Below are positions 17,337 to 25,707 of a DNA stretch of 64,000 nt, piece by piece. Every line of letters begins with the position of its first letter. The first letter of the stretch is position 1. The notes under the pieces are model-generated. The model saw only the letters and a list, made by a program, of their open reading frames with translations, was not told the DNA's origin and did no database searches. Source of the DNA: an uncultured Clostridia bacterium (lineage in GTDB: Bacteria; Bacillota; Clostridia; Christensenellales; Borkfalkiaceae); contig CASDRK010000014.1 of NCBI GenBank assembly GCA_949283125.1, positions 49,690 through 113,689 of the forward strand. The letters are read 5' to 3'. A program made the position numbers and the translations under genes.

Positions 17337-17846
17337 ATGGCAAGACCGCTTATCGTTGACAAACCCTATCCCGCCACGGACGACATCTGTCCGGATTGCA
17401 GGGCGCTGCGCATAATCTCGCCCGCGTACGCGTCCTCCACCGGGGAGCTCAATGCCGTTCTTCAATACAATTATCACGCCGTCAACTTTCAGGCCAAGGG
17501 CTTTGAAGAGTATGCCGAACTGATTGACGGCATAGCGGTGGCGGAGATGATGCATTTAAAGCTTCTCGGCAAAACGGTGTGCGCGCTCGGGGCTCTTCCC
17601 GTCTACACGGCGTGTCCTCCCGCGGGGTTCAATTTTTATTCCGCAAAATTTGTCAGCTATTCGCGCACGCTCAGAAATATGATAGAGGACGACGTGCTTG
17701 CGGAACGCCATGCGGTCATGAGTTACGCCCGCATGCTCGACCGTCTGCGCAACGACAAGGTCAGCGAGATAATCTCAAGGATACTTGAAGACGAAAAGCT
17801 GCATCTTCAGGCGTTTACGCAGTTGCTCGACAAGATATCCGATTGA
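17337..17846 (+). CDS. ferritin-like (diiron/dimanganese) protein
   Basis: A 169-aa four-helix-bundle protein. Metal-ligand style E-x2-H motifs occur three times: AEMMH, AERH and DEKLH, and the middle of each predicted helix is regularly amphipathic. This resembles the CotJC/manganese-catalase and rubrerythrin-like groups, so peroxide handling or metal storage is likely. A Cys pair near the start (CPDC) is unusual for ferritins and might be a rubredoxin half-site. AAGGAG precedes the ATG by 10 nt. The 238 nt between uvrA and this gene hold no other supported feature. Function within the superfamily is not resolved. Confidence 0.7.
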   Translation: MARPLIVDKPYPATDDICPDCRALRIISPAYASSTGELNAVLQYNYHAVNFQAKGFEEYAELIDGIAVAEMMHLKLLGKTVCALGALPVYTACPPAGFNFYSAKFVSYSRTLRNMIEDDVLAERHAVMSYARMLDRLRNDKVSEIISRILEDEKLHLQAFTQLLDKISD

Positions 17847-17870
17847 CAAACTCCGCCGCGGTATTATAAA
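17843..17870 (+). promoter_or_regulatory. promoter of the BaiN-like gene, predicting a leaderless mRNA
   Basis: TTGACA (17843-17848), 16 bp, TATAAA (17865-17870). The -35 box overlaps the preceding stop codon. The expected start near 17877 is 2 nt before the ATG at 17879. Confidence 0.7.
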
Positions 17871-17878
17871 ATATAGCC

Positions 17879-19039
17879 ATGCAAAAATACGACGTGGCTG
17901 TTGTGGGCGGCGGCGCGGCCGGTCTCGCCTGCGCGCTGACCCTCTCACGCAAGAATAAAAATATTTCCGTCGCGGTTATCGACGCGTGCGAAAGGCTCGG
18001 AAAAAAACTTGCCGCCACCGGCAACGGGCAGGGCAATGTTTCAAACAGCCGGCTTTCGCCCGAAAGATACCACGGCGGCGGCTCGGCTCTCGCCGTGCGC
18101 GTCATCGGCGGCGACTATCTGCTGCCGCACAGGCTGTTCAACTGTCTCTTCACGGAGGATGCCGAAGGCAGAATGTATCCTTCGGGGAGACAGGCTTCGG
18201 CCCTGGTCGACAGCGTCCTGCGGGAGCTGCGCGGCAGGGTGGAAATTATCAATCCCGCGCGCGTGCTTTCGGTGTCGCGCGGGTTCGTGCTTGCCCTGTC
18301 GGACGGCCGCAGCATGGGCGCGCGCAAGGTCGTGCTCGCCTGCGGCGGGAGGGCGCAAAAGCAATTTTGCACCGACGGGTCGGCATACGCGCTCGCGCTC
18401 TCGTTCGGGCACAAGCTCACCCCGCTCAGTCCGGCTCTCGTGCAGCTTAAAACGCAGACCGATTACATAAAGGGACTCAAGGGCATACGCGTCGACGCTG
18501 CGGTCACGGCCGAATGCGGCGGCAGAATTCTCGGAAGCGCCCGCGGCGACGTCATCTTTACGGATTACGGCGTCTCCGGTAACGCCGTCTTTTCTATCTC
18601 TTCGCTCGTGGCGGGGCGCGAGGGCGCTGTGCTCCATATAGAATTTTTGCCCGGGACCGACGTCGGGCAGATACGCTCCGATATAGAGCGCAAACTTTCG
18701 CTCGGTTATCCCGCATCCGAACTGCTTTCCGGCACTTTGCACAATCAGCTGGGCAGAGCGGTTATAAGGAGAAGCGGCGGGGACGCTTCGGCGATAGCGC
18801 GTGCCGTTAAGGATTTTTCGCTGCCCGTCACCGGCACGCTCGGGTTCGATTATGCGCAGGTCACGCGCGGCGGGATAGACTGCGCGGACGTGGGCGACGA
18901 TATGCAGAGCAAACTGTGCGGAGGGCTGTACCTCGTCGGTGAATATCTCGACGTCGACGGCGACTGCGGCGGATACAATCTGCTTTGGGCGTTTGCAAGC
19001 GGCGTGCGCGCGGCCGAAAGCATTGCGGAGTCGCTATGA
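17879..19039 (+). CDS. BaiN/HI0933-family FAD-dependent oxidoreductase
   Basis: A 386-aa flavoprotein of the HI0933/YhiN group, which includes BaiN of bile-acid dehydroxylation and aminoacetone oxidase-like enzymes. The N-terminal Rossmann motif is VVGGGAAGLACAL (about residues 9-21), followed by the family-specific GKKLAATGNGQGNVSN. The C terminus has the second FAD contact GGLYLVGEYLDVDGDCGGYNLLWAFASG. No signal peptide. There is no Shine-Dalgarno sequence. The stop overlaps the ATG of the next FAD enzyme by 4 nt, so two flavoproteins are made together. Its substrate is unknown; bile-acid work cannot be claimed without the rest of a bai operon. Confidence 0.85.
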   Translation: MQKYDVAVVGGGAAGLACALTLSRKNKNISVAVIDACERLGKKLAATGNGQGNVSNSRLSPERYHGGGSALAVRVIGGDYLLPHRLFNCLFTEDAEGRMYPSGRQASALVDSVLRELRGRVEIINPARVLSVSRGFVLALSDGRSMGARKVVLACGGRAQKQFCTDGSAYALALSFGHKLTPLSPALVQLKTQTDYIKGLKGIRVDAAVTAECGGRILGSARGDVIFTDYGVSGNAVFSISSLVAGREGAVLHIEFLPGTDVGQIRSDIERKLSLGYPASELLSGTLHNQLGRAVIRRSGGDASAIARAVKDFSLPVTGTLGFDYAQVTRGGIDCADVGDDMQSKLCGGLYLVGEYLDVDGDCGGYNLLWAFASGVRAAESIAESL

Positions 19040-20574
19040 TAAAGAGATTTGACAATATAAAGCTAAGCATTTTCAGGCCGGAAAGCGACCTCATAAAGGT
19101 GGCTGCGCGCAGTTTGGGCGCGCCTGTCAGATATTTCAGGATACTGAAAAAATCGCTGGACGCGCGCGATAAGGGCAATATCGTATGGGTATATTCCGTT
19201 GCGTGTTCGTCCGAAGAAGAGTGCGTGCGCGCGCCGCTCCTCGAAAAAATCCCGACCGACAAAAAGGTGGTCATCGTCGGCAGCGGCCCGGCGGGGCTGA
19301 TGTGCGCGCTTCGCCTTGTCGACCGCGGGTTCATGCCGCTCATCGTCGAGCGCGGCCAGAAGGTGGAGGAGCGCCGGCGGACCGTTTCGGAATTTTTTAA
19401 CGGGCGCGTTCTCGATCCTCAAAGCAACGTTCAGTTCGGCGAAGGCGGAGCGGGCACGTTTTCGGACGGCAAGCTGAATACGCAGACGCGCGACGGGTTC
19501 AACCGCGACGTGCTCGATTATTTTGTGCGGTTCGGCGCGCCGGAGGAGATTGCGTACCTCAATAAGCCGCATATCGGCAGCGACAGGCTGTACGACGTTC
19601 TGCGCAATATCCGCGCGCATATAACGGCCTGCGGTGGCAGATTCGCGTTCGATACCGTAGCACAGGGGTTGGATGTGCGCAACGGCAAGCTTGCCGGGCT
19701 TAAGCTCAAAAACGTCAGGACCGGCGCGGAAGATCTGGTCTCATGCGACGCGGCGGTTTTCGCCGTCGGGCATTCCGCCCGCGATACGTTTATGATGCTG
19801 CATCGCGAGGGGGTGGCGATGGACAGCCGGGATTTCGCAGTAGGAGTCAGGATCGAACACCTTGCGGCGGATATCTCTTTCGCGCAGTACGGCAAAAGCT
19901 TTGCTTCCCTGCCGGCCGCGGATTATAAACTTGTATCGCATGCGCACGAACGCACGGTGTTCACTTTCTGCATGTGTCCGGGCGGCGTGGTCGTTCCCGC
20001 CGCAAGCGAGGAGGGAGGAGTGGTCGTCAACGGCATGAGCCTGTACGCACGCGACGGGGTCAACTCGAACTCGGCGCTGATGGTGCAGATGAAGCGATCG
20101 GATTTCGGCTCCGACGACCTGTTTGCCGGCATGCGCTTTCAGCGCGAGATAGAGCGCAGGGCGTTTAAAGCAGGCGGAGAAAGCTATCGCGCACCGGCAA
20201 TGACGTACGGCGATTTTGCCGCGGACAGGCTCTCGTGCGCGTTCGGCGGAGTGCGGCCGACGTATGCCGCAGGCGTCGCGTATGCGCCTTTGTCGGAGGT
20301 TCTGCCGCAGGTGGCCGTGCAGGCGCTGAAGGCGGCAATACCCGATATGGACAAAAAACTTAAGGGATTTGCTTCGCGCGATGCCGTAATGACCGGTGCA
20401 GAGACGAGATTTTCCTCTCCGGTCAGGATATTGAGGGATGCGTCGCGCATGAGCGTGTCGCTCGAAGGTCTCTATCCTTGTGGGGAAGGCAGCGGATATT
20501 CAGGCGGAATAACTTCCTCCGCGGCCGACGGAATAAGGACCGCCGAAGCCATTTTCGACAGATTCAAATCATAA
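19036..20574 (+). CDS. uncharacterized FAD-dependent dehydrogenase (COG2509 type)
   Basis: A 512-aa cytosolic flavoprotein. The first 85 residues form the small N-terminal domain typical of COG2509 (IKLSIFRPESDLIKVAARSL), followed by the dinucleotide-binding GSGPAGLMCALRL (about residues 80-92) and the EGGAGTFSDGKLNT segment. The C terminus has GEGSGYSGGITSSAADGIRTAEA for the second FAD contact. Family members are conserved in Firmicutes but their substrates are not established. It starts with an ATGA overlap of the BaiN-like gene, indicating coupled translation. A hairpin at 20700 probably ends the operon. Confidence 0.85.
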   Translation: MIKRFDNIKLSIFRPESDLIKVAARSLGAPVRYFRILKKSLDARDKGNIVWVYSVACSSEEECVRAPLLEKIPTDKKVVIVGSGPAGLMCALRLVDRGFMPLIVERGQKVEERRRTVSEFFNGRVLDPQSNVQFGEGGAGTFSDGKLNTQTRDGFNRDVLDYFVRFGAPEEIAYLNKPHIGSDRLYDVLRNIRAHITACGGRFAFDTVAQGLDVRNGKLAGLKLKNVRTGAEDLVSCDAAVFAVGHSARDTFMMLHREGVAMDSRDFAVGVRIEHLAADISFAQYGKSFASLPAADYKLVSHAHERTVFTFCMCPGGVVVPAASEEGGVVVNGMSLYARDGVNSNSALMVQMKRSDFGSDDLFAGMRFQREIERRAFKAGGESYRAPAMTYGDFAADRLSCAFGGVRPTYAAGVAYAPLSEVLPQVAVQALKAAIPDMDKKLKGFASRDAVMTGAETRFSSPVRILRDASRMSVSLEGLYPCGEGSGYSGGITSSAADGIRTAEAIFDRFKS

Positions 20575-20699
20575 TCAAAATATCATTGCGTTTTCATATA
20601 AACTACACATACATCTACTATAATCCGATTGTAAAGAATCAAAGGTTCAATCGCATATAATTTTACCCACACTTAACTTTTTTCATATTCTCTCTGAAG

Positions 20700-20731
20700 G
20701 GGCGCGCACCGTTTAATTACGGTGCGCGCCC
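20700..20731 (+). terminator. terminator-like hairpin after the FAD enzyme operon
   Basis: A 12-bp perfect stem (20700-20711 with 20720-20731, 8-nt loop) of GGGCGCGCACCG type. It lacks a downstream T run on the plus strand. Confidence 0.5.
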
Positions 20732-20934
20732 TGCCCAATAAAGATGTGTTATATCATTCGGGATAAGTGTTTATTTAATATATTGTTGTAAAATCATGCG
20801 GCAAGAATGACTCCGGATATGCGTCCCGGTTCCGCGGCGACAAATCAAGTGCCGGATTTATATGGATAGCACCGGTGTTTAAAAGCCGTTTACGCGATGA
20901 AATTTGTAATCTTAACCCGTTCTGTCGCAATGTG

Positions 20935-20963
20935 AAAACGGGCAGCCCAACGCCGCCCGTTTT
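20935..20963. terminator. bidirectional-looking terminator between island and host operon
   Basis: AAAACGGGC (20935-20943) pairs with GCCCGTTTT (20955-20963). The A and T runs at both ends let it act for either direction, including for the recombinase operon arriving on the minus strand. Confidence 0.55.
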
Positions 20964-21030
20964 CCGGCAAACGGTCTTTCGGGATACGACGCTCGTTTGC
21001 GCCGCTTCTGCAATGTGATTATCCCGAAAA

Positions 21031-22554
21031 TCATCTTATGCGGCGGCAATAAAAAACTACCCGAACCTCACTGCTGAATAATAGTGTGTTCGGATAGTTC
21101 CAATCTGGTGACCCCTTTGAGGTTAAAGGCGAACTATTTACTTCTTCAAATGTTACCGTTTTGCTCTGGCCCTTGTAATTGTATGTAATCACAAAATGGT
21201 CGTCATATAAGTAAATACTGTTTACAAAGCCGTCAATCAGCCGCTGCTTGCCTTCCTGCGTGGAGATATCTATTTTACGGAAGTTATGCAGCGCAAACAA
21301 TATCTGTTCCTTGGTGAGCATCGGGTTACGCATTTGCGCCTCGAAAAGCTCTATTTCAAGATTTCTCCTGCGTTCTTCCAACTCGTCCAGCGCCTTCTTC
21401 GTCGCGGAAGAGTAAATGCCCTGTGCGATCGCTTCCACAAGATTGTTCAGCTTGGTCTCCACGCCCGTAAGCTGCGTCTGGATAGAAGCTGTCGCATTGT
21501 CCTCTTGCTGCTGCAAGTCATAGACGCGGTCGGCAAGCTCTTCCACGACTTCGTCGCTTGAAAGCAAGTCTTTTATCTCGTCCAGCACAAGCTCTTCCAG
21601 CCATTCCTTTCGGACAGACTTTTTTTCGCACTTGCCCTGTTTGGAGTGGTTACATTTATAGTAGCGGTATTGCCGCAAGGTGTGGCTCGTCCCGATAACG
21701 CCCGTCATCATCGCTCCGCACTTTCCGCAGAAGAGCTTTGTGGTAAGCAGATAGTCGTCCTCGCTCCTGTGCATTGCAGGGGCTTTTTTATTTCTCGCCA
21801 TACGCTGCTGCGCGCTGTTAAAAGTCGCCTCGTCGATGATCGCGGGAATGGCGTTGGGGATGACGATGTCGCCAAACTTGTACTCGCCGATATACTTGCG
21901 GTTAGTGAGAATACGAAACACGGCGTTGTACTTCATCTCAAAACCCTTATGTTTAATACCGCGCTCGTTTAGAAGTTTGGCAATATCGTTCACGTGCATA
22001 CCGTCTAGATAGAGCGTAAAAATTTCCTTAACGATGGGTGCGAGCGTTTCGTCAATCTGATAGTGATCGGTATCGTCCACATAATAGCCGAATGGCGGGC
22101 GCACGCCGTTGCTTTTTGCTTTAAGGGCGTTCTCCGTCATGCCGCGCTTTACCTTTTCGGAAAGCTCCGCCGAATAAAATTCGGCATAGCCTTCGAGGAT
22201 AGCCTCCAGCAGAATGCCGTCCGCACCCTGTGAGATGCTTTCCTTCGCGGAAATGACGCGCACGCCGTTCTTTTTGAGAATGTTCTTGTAGTAGGCGGAA
22301 TCGTAGCGGTTGCGTGCAAAGCGGTCGAGCTTCCAGACAAGAATGCAGTCGAACGGGCGTTTATAGCTGTCCTTGATCATGCGCTGGAATTCGGGGCGAT
22401 GGTCTGTCTTTGCCGACTGCGCCCTGTCTATGTAATTCCCGATGACCTCTATTCCGTTGAAGTTAGCATACTCCAAGCATTCCCGAAGCTGTCCTTCGAT
22501 ACTCGCCTCATTCTGTTTTTCCGAACTAAATCGGGCATAAATTACGGCTTTCAT
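21031..22554 (-). CDS. large serine recombinase (site-specific integrase)
   Basis: A 507-aa recombinase. The resolvase catalytic domain (residues 1-145) has the nucleophile Ser in YARFSSEKQ and the Arg-rich KLDRFARNR. It is followed by a Recombinase domain (about 160-260), a zinc ribbon CGKCGAMM...CNHSKQGKC (about 285-320) and a coiled-coil region rich in Gln and Glu (about 350-420). This is the layout of phage- and Tn4451-type integrases that excise and insert elements. AAGGAATT precedes the ATG. It lies 17 nt downstream of the GHKL ATPase gene on the same strand, so it may be read from the helicase/ATPase transcript. Confidence 0.93.
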   Translation of the reverse strand: MKAVIYARFSSEKQNEASIEGQLRECLEYANFNGIEVIGNYIDRAQSAKTDHRPEFQRMIKDSYKRPFDCILVWKLDRFARNRYDSAYYKNILKKNGVRVISAKESISQGADGILLEAILEGYAEFYSAELSEKVKRGMTENALKAKSNGVRPPFGYYVDDTDHYQIDETLAPIVKEIFTLYLDGMHVNDIAKLLNERGIKHKGFEMKYNAVFRILTNRKYIGEYKFGDIVIPNAIPAIIDEATFNSAQQRMARNKKAPAMHRSEDDYLLTTKLFCGKCGAMMTGVIGTSHTLRQYRYYKCNHSKQGKCEKKSVRKEWLEELVLDEIKDLLSSDEVVEELADRVYDLQQQEDNATASIQTQLTGVETKLNNLVEAIAQGIYSSATKKALDELEERRRNLEIELFEAQMRNPMLTKEQILFALHNFRKIDISTQEGKQRLIDGFVNSIYLYDDHFVITYNYKGQSKTVTFEEVNSSPLTSKGSPDWNYPNTLLFSSEVRVVFYCRRIR

Positions 22555-22571
22555 AAAATAATTCCTTTGAT

Positions 22572-25500
22572 TTAATCGTTTGATGATTCAATCTCTTTGA
22601 TTTTTTTAATTGCAACCTGAAGCGCTAATAAATGTTTTGGGGTGAAACGAATCGTTGTCGGCTTACCCTCTAAACTAATTGAAATATCGAAAAAAGCACT
22701 TTGAGCAGCGTCAATATTAATACTTTGGGCCTGTTCAATCAAGCTACTGATAGTCAGTTGGCTATATTTGAACTTGGCTGCACAATTAGGACAAAGACAT
22801 AAAGTATTCCAACCTAATCCTAGATTAAGTTGCAGGTCTTTATCTAATTTACTGGTATTAAATATATTGATAGCTTCAAAATATCGCTTGCCTTTTGCTG
22901 TTAAGATGCCTTCTTCTCCGCAAATTTGACAATGAGAACAATATTCATTCTTTACAAATATTTTTTCTTCCGTAGCAGGTTTTTCCAAAACAAAACGCAA
23001 TTTTTTAATAGAAGTTTGCGGTTCTTCCCTATCATCGAATTCTTTTTCCAACTTTAATCTGCGTTTATCTAAATTCTTCGGTTTGTAAAATTCGCCAAAA
23101 TTATCGTCATCATCTTCTTCGGGAGATTGCTCTCTGTCGGACGTTGAAGCTAATTCGGTGAGTGTTTTGCCGTTTTTTTGTTTTTGTGAACGTAATTTCT
23201 CTATGTATTCACGGGCTAATTGTTGCTCTTCAGCATCACATCCTGCCAAAAACAGAGTATTTTCGTCTTCTATACCTTTACTTTTTAACTGCTCGACCAA
23301 ATCGTTAGGTCTTTTAGAGATTGCTTCAAGTAATAAAGAAGGTGTCTCATATTTAAATTCTTCATGCAAGTCATCATCTTTGAATTCGTATGGGCACTTG
23401 TATCCGCTTTTTGTCGGAACCCATGGTGTACGTTTTAAATAATAAACAAGGGATGACTCTAAATTATTTTGTTCATTTGCACTGGCATTCGCTTTATAAA
23501 CAATGTGTAAAATATTTTTATTGTTATACTTTAATACTAAATTCCATAGTAACAAGGCAACATCGAATAAATTGTTAACACTTATTTCTTTTAATTTTGA
23601 CCATTTGAAACCATCAATTGTATAGTCTGTTCGAATACATGTATCATAACGTTCTCGTTCTCTTTTAAGAAAAGAAAACATCGGATAGTCGTCGTCCAAA
23701 TAAGTTTTAATAATTTTAGGAGTCACCTTACCTCCTAATTTAACGAAGACTTCCTTTATGTCTGGCAAATTTTCTTTTATATCGGTATAGTAATCTTCCG
23801 CAAAAATATATTTATCATCATAAAAGAAAGCAACTTCTTTAGACCAGCAGCACTCAGTTGCGCGAACCCTATAAATTTTCTCTTTGTTATCATAAACTCT
23901 TCGTGCTAAAAAAATATTTCGATCTTTGTATTGCAAAATCGATTCAGAATTATTTTTAAATTGTTCTAAAATATCAAGCCAAACGACTGAATCACTATCC
24001 GTATCGTTGGATAATCCTGCTTCTGTATCAACTAATTCTGACATTTCTTGAACGCCAATAGACAGTAAAAAGTTCTTGATGTTTTTATCTTGTGTGTTAT
24101 CTTTCAAGGATATATCTACGTAAATTGGGTTTTTCAAGTAATGTTTTGGCTGATAGTCGGTTCTTAAAAACAGATTATCTTTGATTCTATGCAATTTTTT
24201 ATCTTCACATAGAATGAAGGCAACGGCACTTAATGTTTTATTTCTTGATGTTTTTTTGTCAAACCAACTCTGATAAGTCTCACGCTTGTCAGAATGTGCG
24301 AACAGGAGATAAAGTGTTTTAAAATATTGCGCATTTTGCACGGAAAATAATGCATCAAAAAAATGAGGATCTTCCTCTAACGAATCAATAAAATCTTCAA
24401 TGGTAAACTCTTTGATTTTAAACTGATCGATAAAAAATTCGGTTCGCGATGTTGCGGTAAACCGAGGCAACCAATTTTTTTGATAATAGTGTCCAAGTTC
24501 TAATGACGGCAGTATGGTTTTGATATCTGTACTTGCCCACATTACATCACTAAATTTTTGATAGTCCCCTTGTTCGGTAATGAATAATTTTTCAGCTTCA
24601 AATTCGGTTTTAATTTTTTCAGCAAAAATTTTATAACGTGAGTTGGGATTGTTATTAAAATCTCTTATCGTCGGTAACACCTCATAAACGGAATAATCCA
24701 ACATCTTTACACCTCTAAAATAGTAGAGGGATTCCACTGTCAAATTCGCTAAAGCCTCGATAAGTTTATCGTTTTCATCACAATATCTTATATTATCGCG
24801 CGCAACAGTAGAGGCAAACGGTGCATTAATGTGAAAGCGCAAATCGCTTTTTTGGTCGGTAGGGAAAAATATGCAGACTTTCCCTATTAAATTGCTATCA
24901 ACGCTAAACTTGCCGGCATCATCTCTTTTCATTCGATATGCGATTGAAACAGTATTATCTTTTACTTTTCCGTTAACCACAATAGGGCAGTGTCCATTAA
25001 ATTTGCTCCAATAGGATATTACTGCATCATTATTAACTTTTTTTACAAGAATACTTGAAATAAATTTAACTGATGAAACAGAATCATTAACCTTAATATA
25101 TCCGCGCTTTCCATCCGGCAACGTATAATTGATTGTGTTAATATGATTTAAAAATAGAATTGCAGTTTCATCAAGACTGCATAAGCCGTCAGTGATTTCT
25201 TCTACTGCCTTTTCTTCAGGTTTATCGGCATTGTTAAACGGAAAAACAAATTTTGTTTGCCCGTTTAACTCTTTATGAGTGATGCCTTCGTCCTCAGGGA
25301 TAAGCATATCCACGATTTTGAAACTATGTTCCTCTGAATAAATTTCAGGCGTATTAGTATAAGCATAGACAGCCTTGAAGCCAACTCCAAATTGTCCGAT
25401 AGTGGTAGGATCATCCTTTTTTGTCCCTTTGCTGATATTGGTAATCGCTTCTACATCTGCCAACGTAAAAGCTCGCTTATTCCCGTTATGCATGAATATC

Positions 25501-25706
25501 AATCTGTCGTTGTAAAGGGAAAAGTTTACCTCTGTTGCATTCATATCCTCGGCATTCTGCAAGAGTTCAAAGATAAAATGCGCCTTATCGGGATACAATT
25601 CGGTCAATAAGTTTTTTATTCCCTCAAAAGCATCATTTTCCTTCATGCTTTTAACCATTTCTTTTCTCTTGCTTTTTAATTCATCAAAAGTAGAAAATTT
25701 ACTCAT
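22572..25706 (-). CDS. sacsin-like GHKL ATPase with C-terminal degenerate HNH-like zinc finger
   Basis: A 1044-aa protein. The N terminus is an Hsp90/sacsin-type ATP-binding fold: N box FELLQNAED (Asn51), then TIGQFGVGFKAVY (about 102-114). The long middle is not recognised. The C terminus (from residue 923) has CSHCQICG and later CLCPNC, the zinc scaffold of HNH nucleases, but the His residues normally between them are replaced (YFEAINIF), so nuclease activity is doubtful. The start at 25706 is set by GGAG 7 nt upstream and lies 1 nt after the helicase stop. GHKL ATPases paired with SNF2 helicases recur in prokaryotic defence loci, so an anti-phage role is inferred; I cannot assign it to a named system. 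Confidence 0.85.
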   Translation of the reverse strand: MSKFSTFDELKSKRKEMVKSMKENDAFEGIKNLLTELYPDKAHFIFELLQNAEDMNATEVNFSLYNDRLIFMHNGNKRAFTLADVEAITNISKGTKKDDPTTIGQFGVGFKAVYAYTNTPEIYSEEHSFKIVDMLIPEDEGITHKELNGQTKFVFPFNNADKPEEKAVEEITDGLCSLDETAILFLNHINTINYTLPDGKRGYIKVNDSVSSVKFISSILVKKVNNDAVISYWSKFNGHCPIVVNGKVKDNTVSIAYRMKRDDAGKFSVDSNLIGKVCIFFPTDQKSDLRFHINAPFASTVARDNIRYCDENDKLIEALANLTVESLYYFRGVKMLDYSVYEVLPTIRDFNNNPNSRYKIFAEKIKTEFEAEKLFITEQGDYQKFSDVMWASTDIKTILPSLELGHYYQKNWLPRFTATSRTEFFIDQFKIKEFTIEDFIDSLEEDPHFFDALFSVQNAQYFKTLYLLFAHSDKRETYQSWFDKKTSRNKTLSAVAFILCEDKKLHRIKDNLFLRTDYQPKHYLKNPIYVDISLKDNTQDKNIKNFLLSIGVQEMSELVDTEAGLSNDTDSDSVVWLDILEQFKNNSESILQYKDRNIFLARRVYDNKEKIYRVRATECCWSKEVAFFYDDKYIFAEDYYTDIKENLPDIKEVFVKLGGKVTPKIIKTYLDDDYPMFSFLKRERERYDTCIRTDYTIDGFKWSKLKEISVNNLFDVALLLWNLVLKYNNKNILHIVYKANASANEQNNLESSLVYYLKRTPWVPTKSGYKCPYEFKDDDLHEEFKYETPSLLLEAISKRPNDLVEQLKSKGIEDENTLFLAGCDAEEQQLAREYIEKLRSQKQKNGKTLTELASTSDREQSPEEDDDDNFGEFYKPKNLDKRRLKLEKEFDDREEPQTSIKKLRFVLEKPATEEKIFVKNEYCSHCQICGEEGILTAKGKRYFEAINIFNTSKLDKDLQLNLGLGWNTLCLCPNCAAKFKYSQLTISSLIEQAQSINIDAAQSAFFDISISLEGKPTTIRFTPKHLLALQVAIKKIKEIESSND

Positions 25707-25707
25707 T

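Larger units (their letters stand above)
20575..21030. other. intergenic stretch at the left edge of the island
   Basis: No gene is supported in these 456 nt. The first 120 nt are AT-rich; hairpins lie at 20700-20731 and 20935-20963. The left boundary of the integrated element probably lies near or right of the second hairpin, because the recombinase gene ends at 21031. No target-site duplication could be identified by eye. Confidence 0.5.

Noticed and set aside
21106-21114. TGGTGACCC, matching the 3' end of tRNA-Glu, as an attachment-site repeat
   Set aside because: Only 9 nt, inside the recombinase coding region, and large serine recombinases do not need tRNA identity; a nearby 13-nt match to the tRNA terminator is in inverted orientation. 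Chance is enough.
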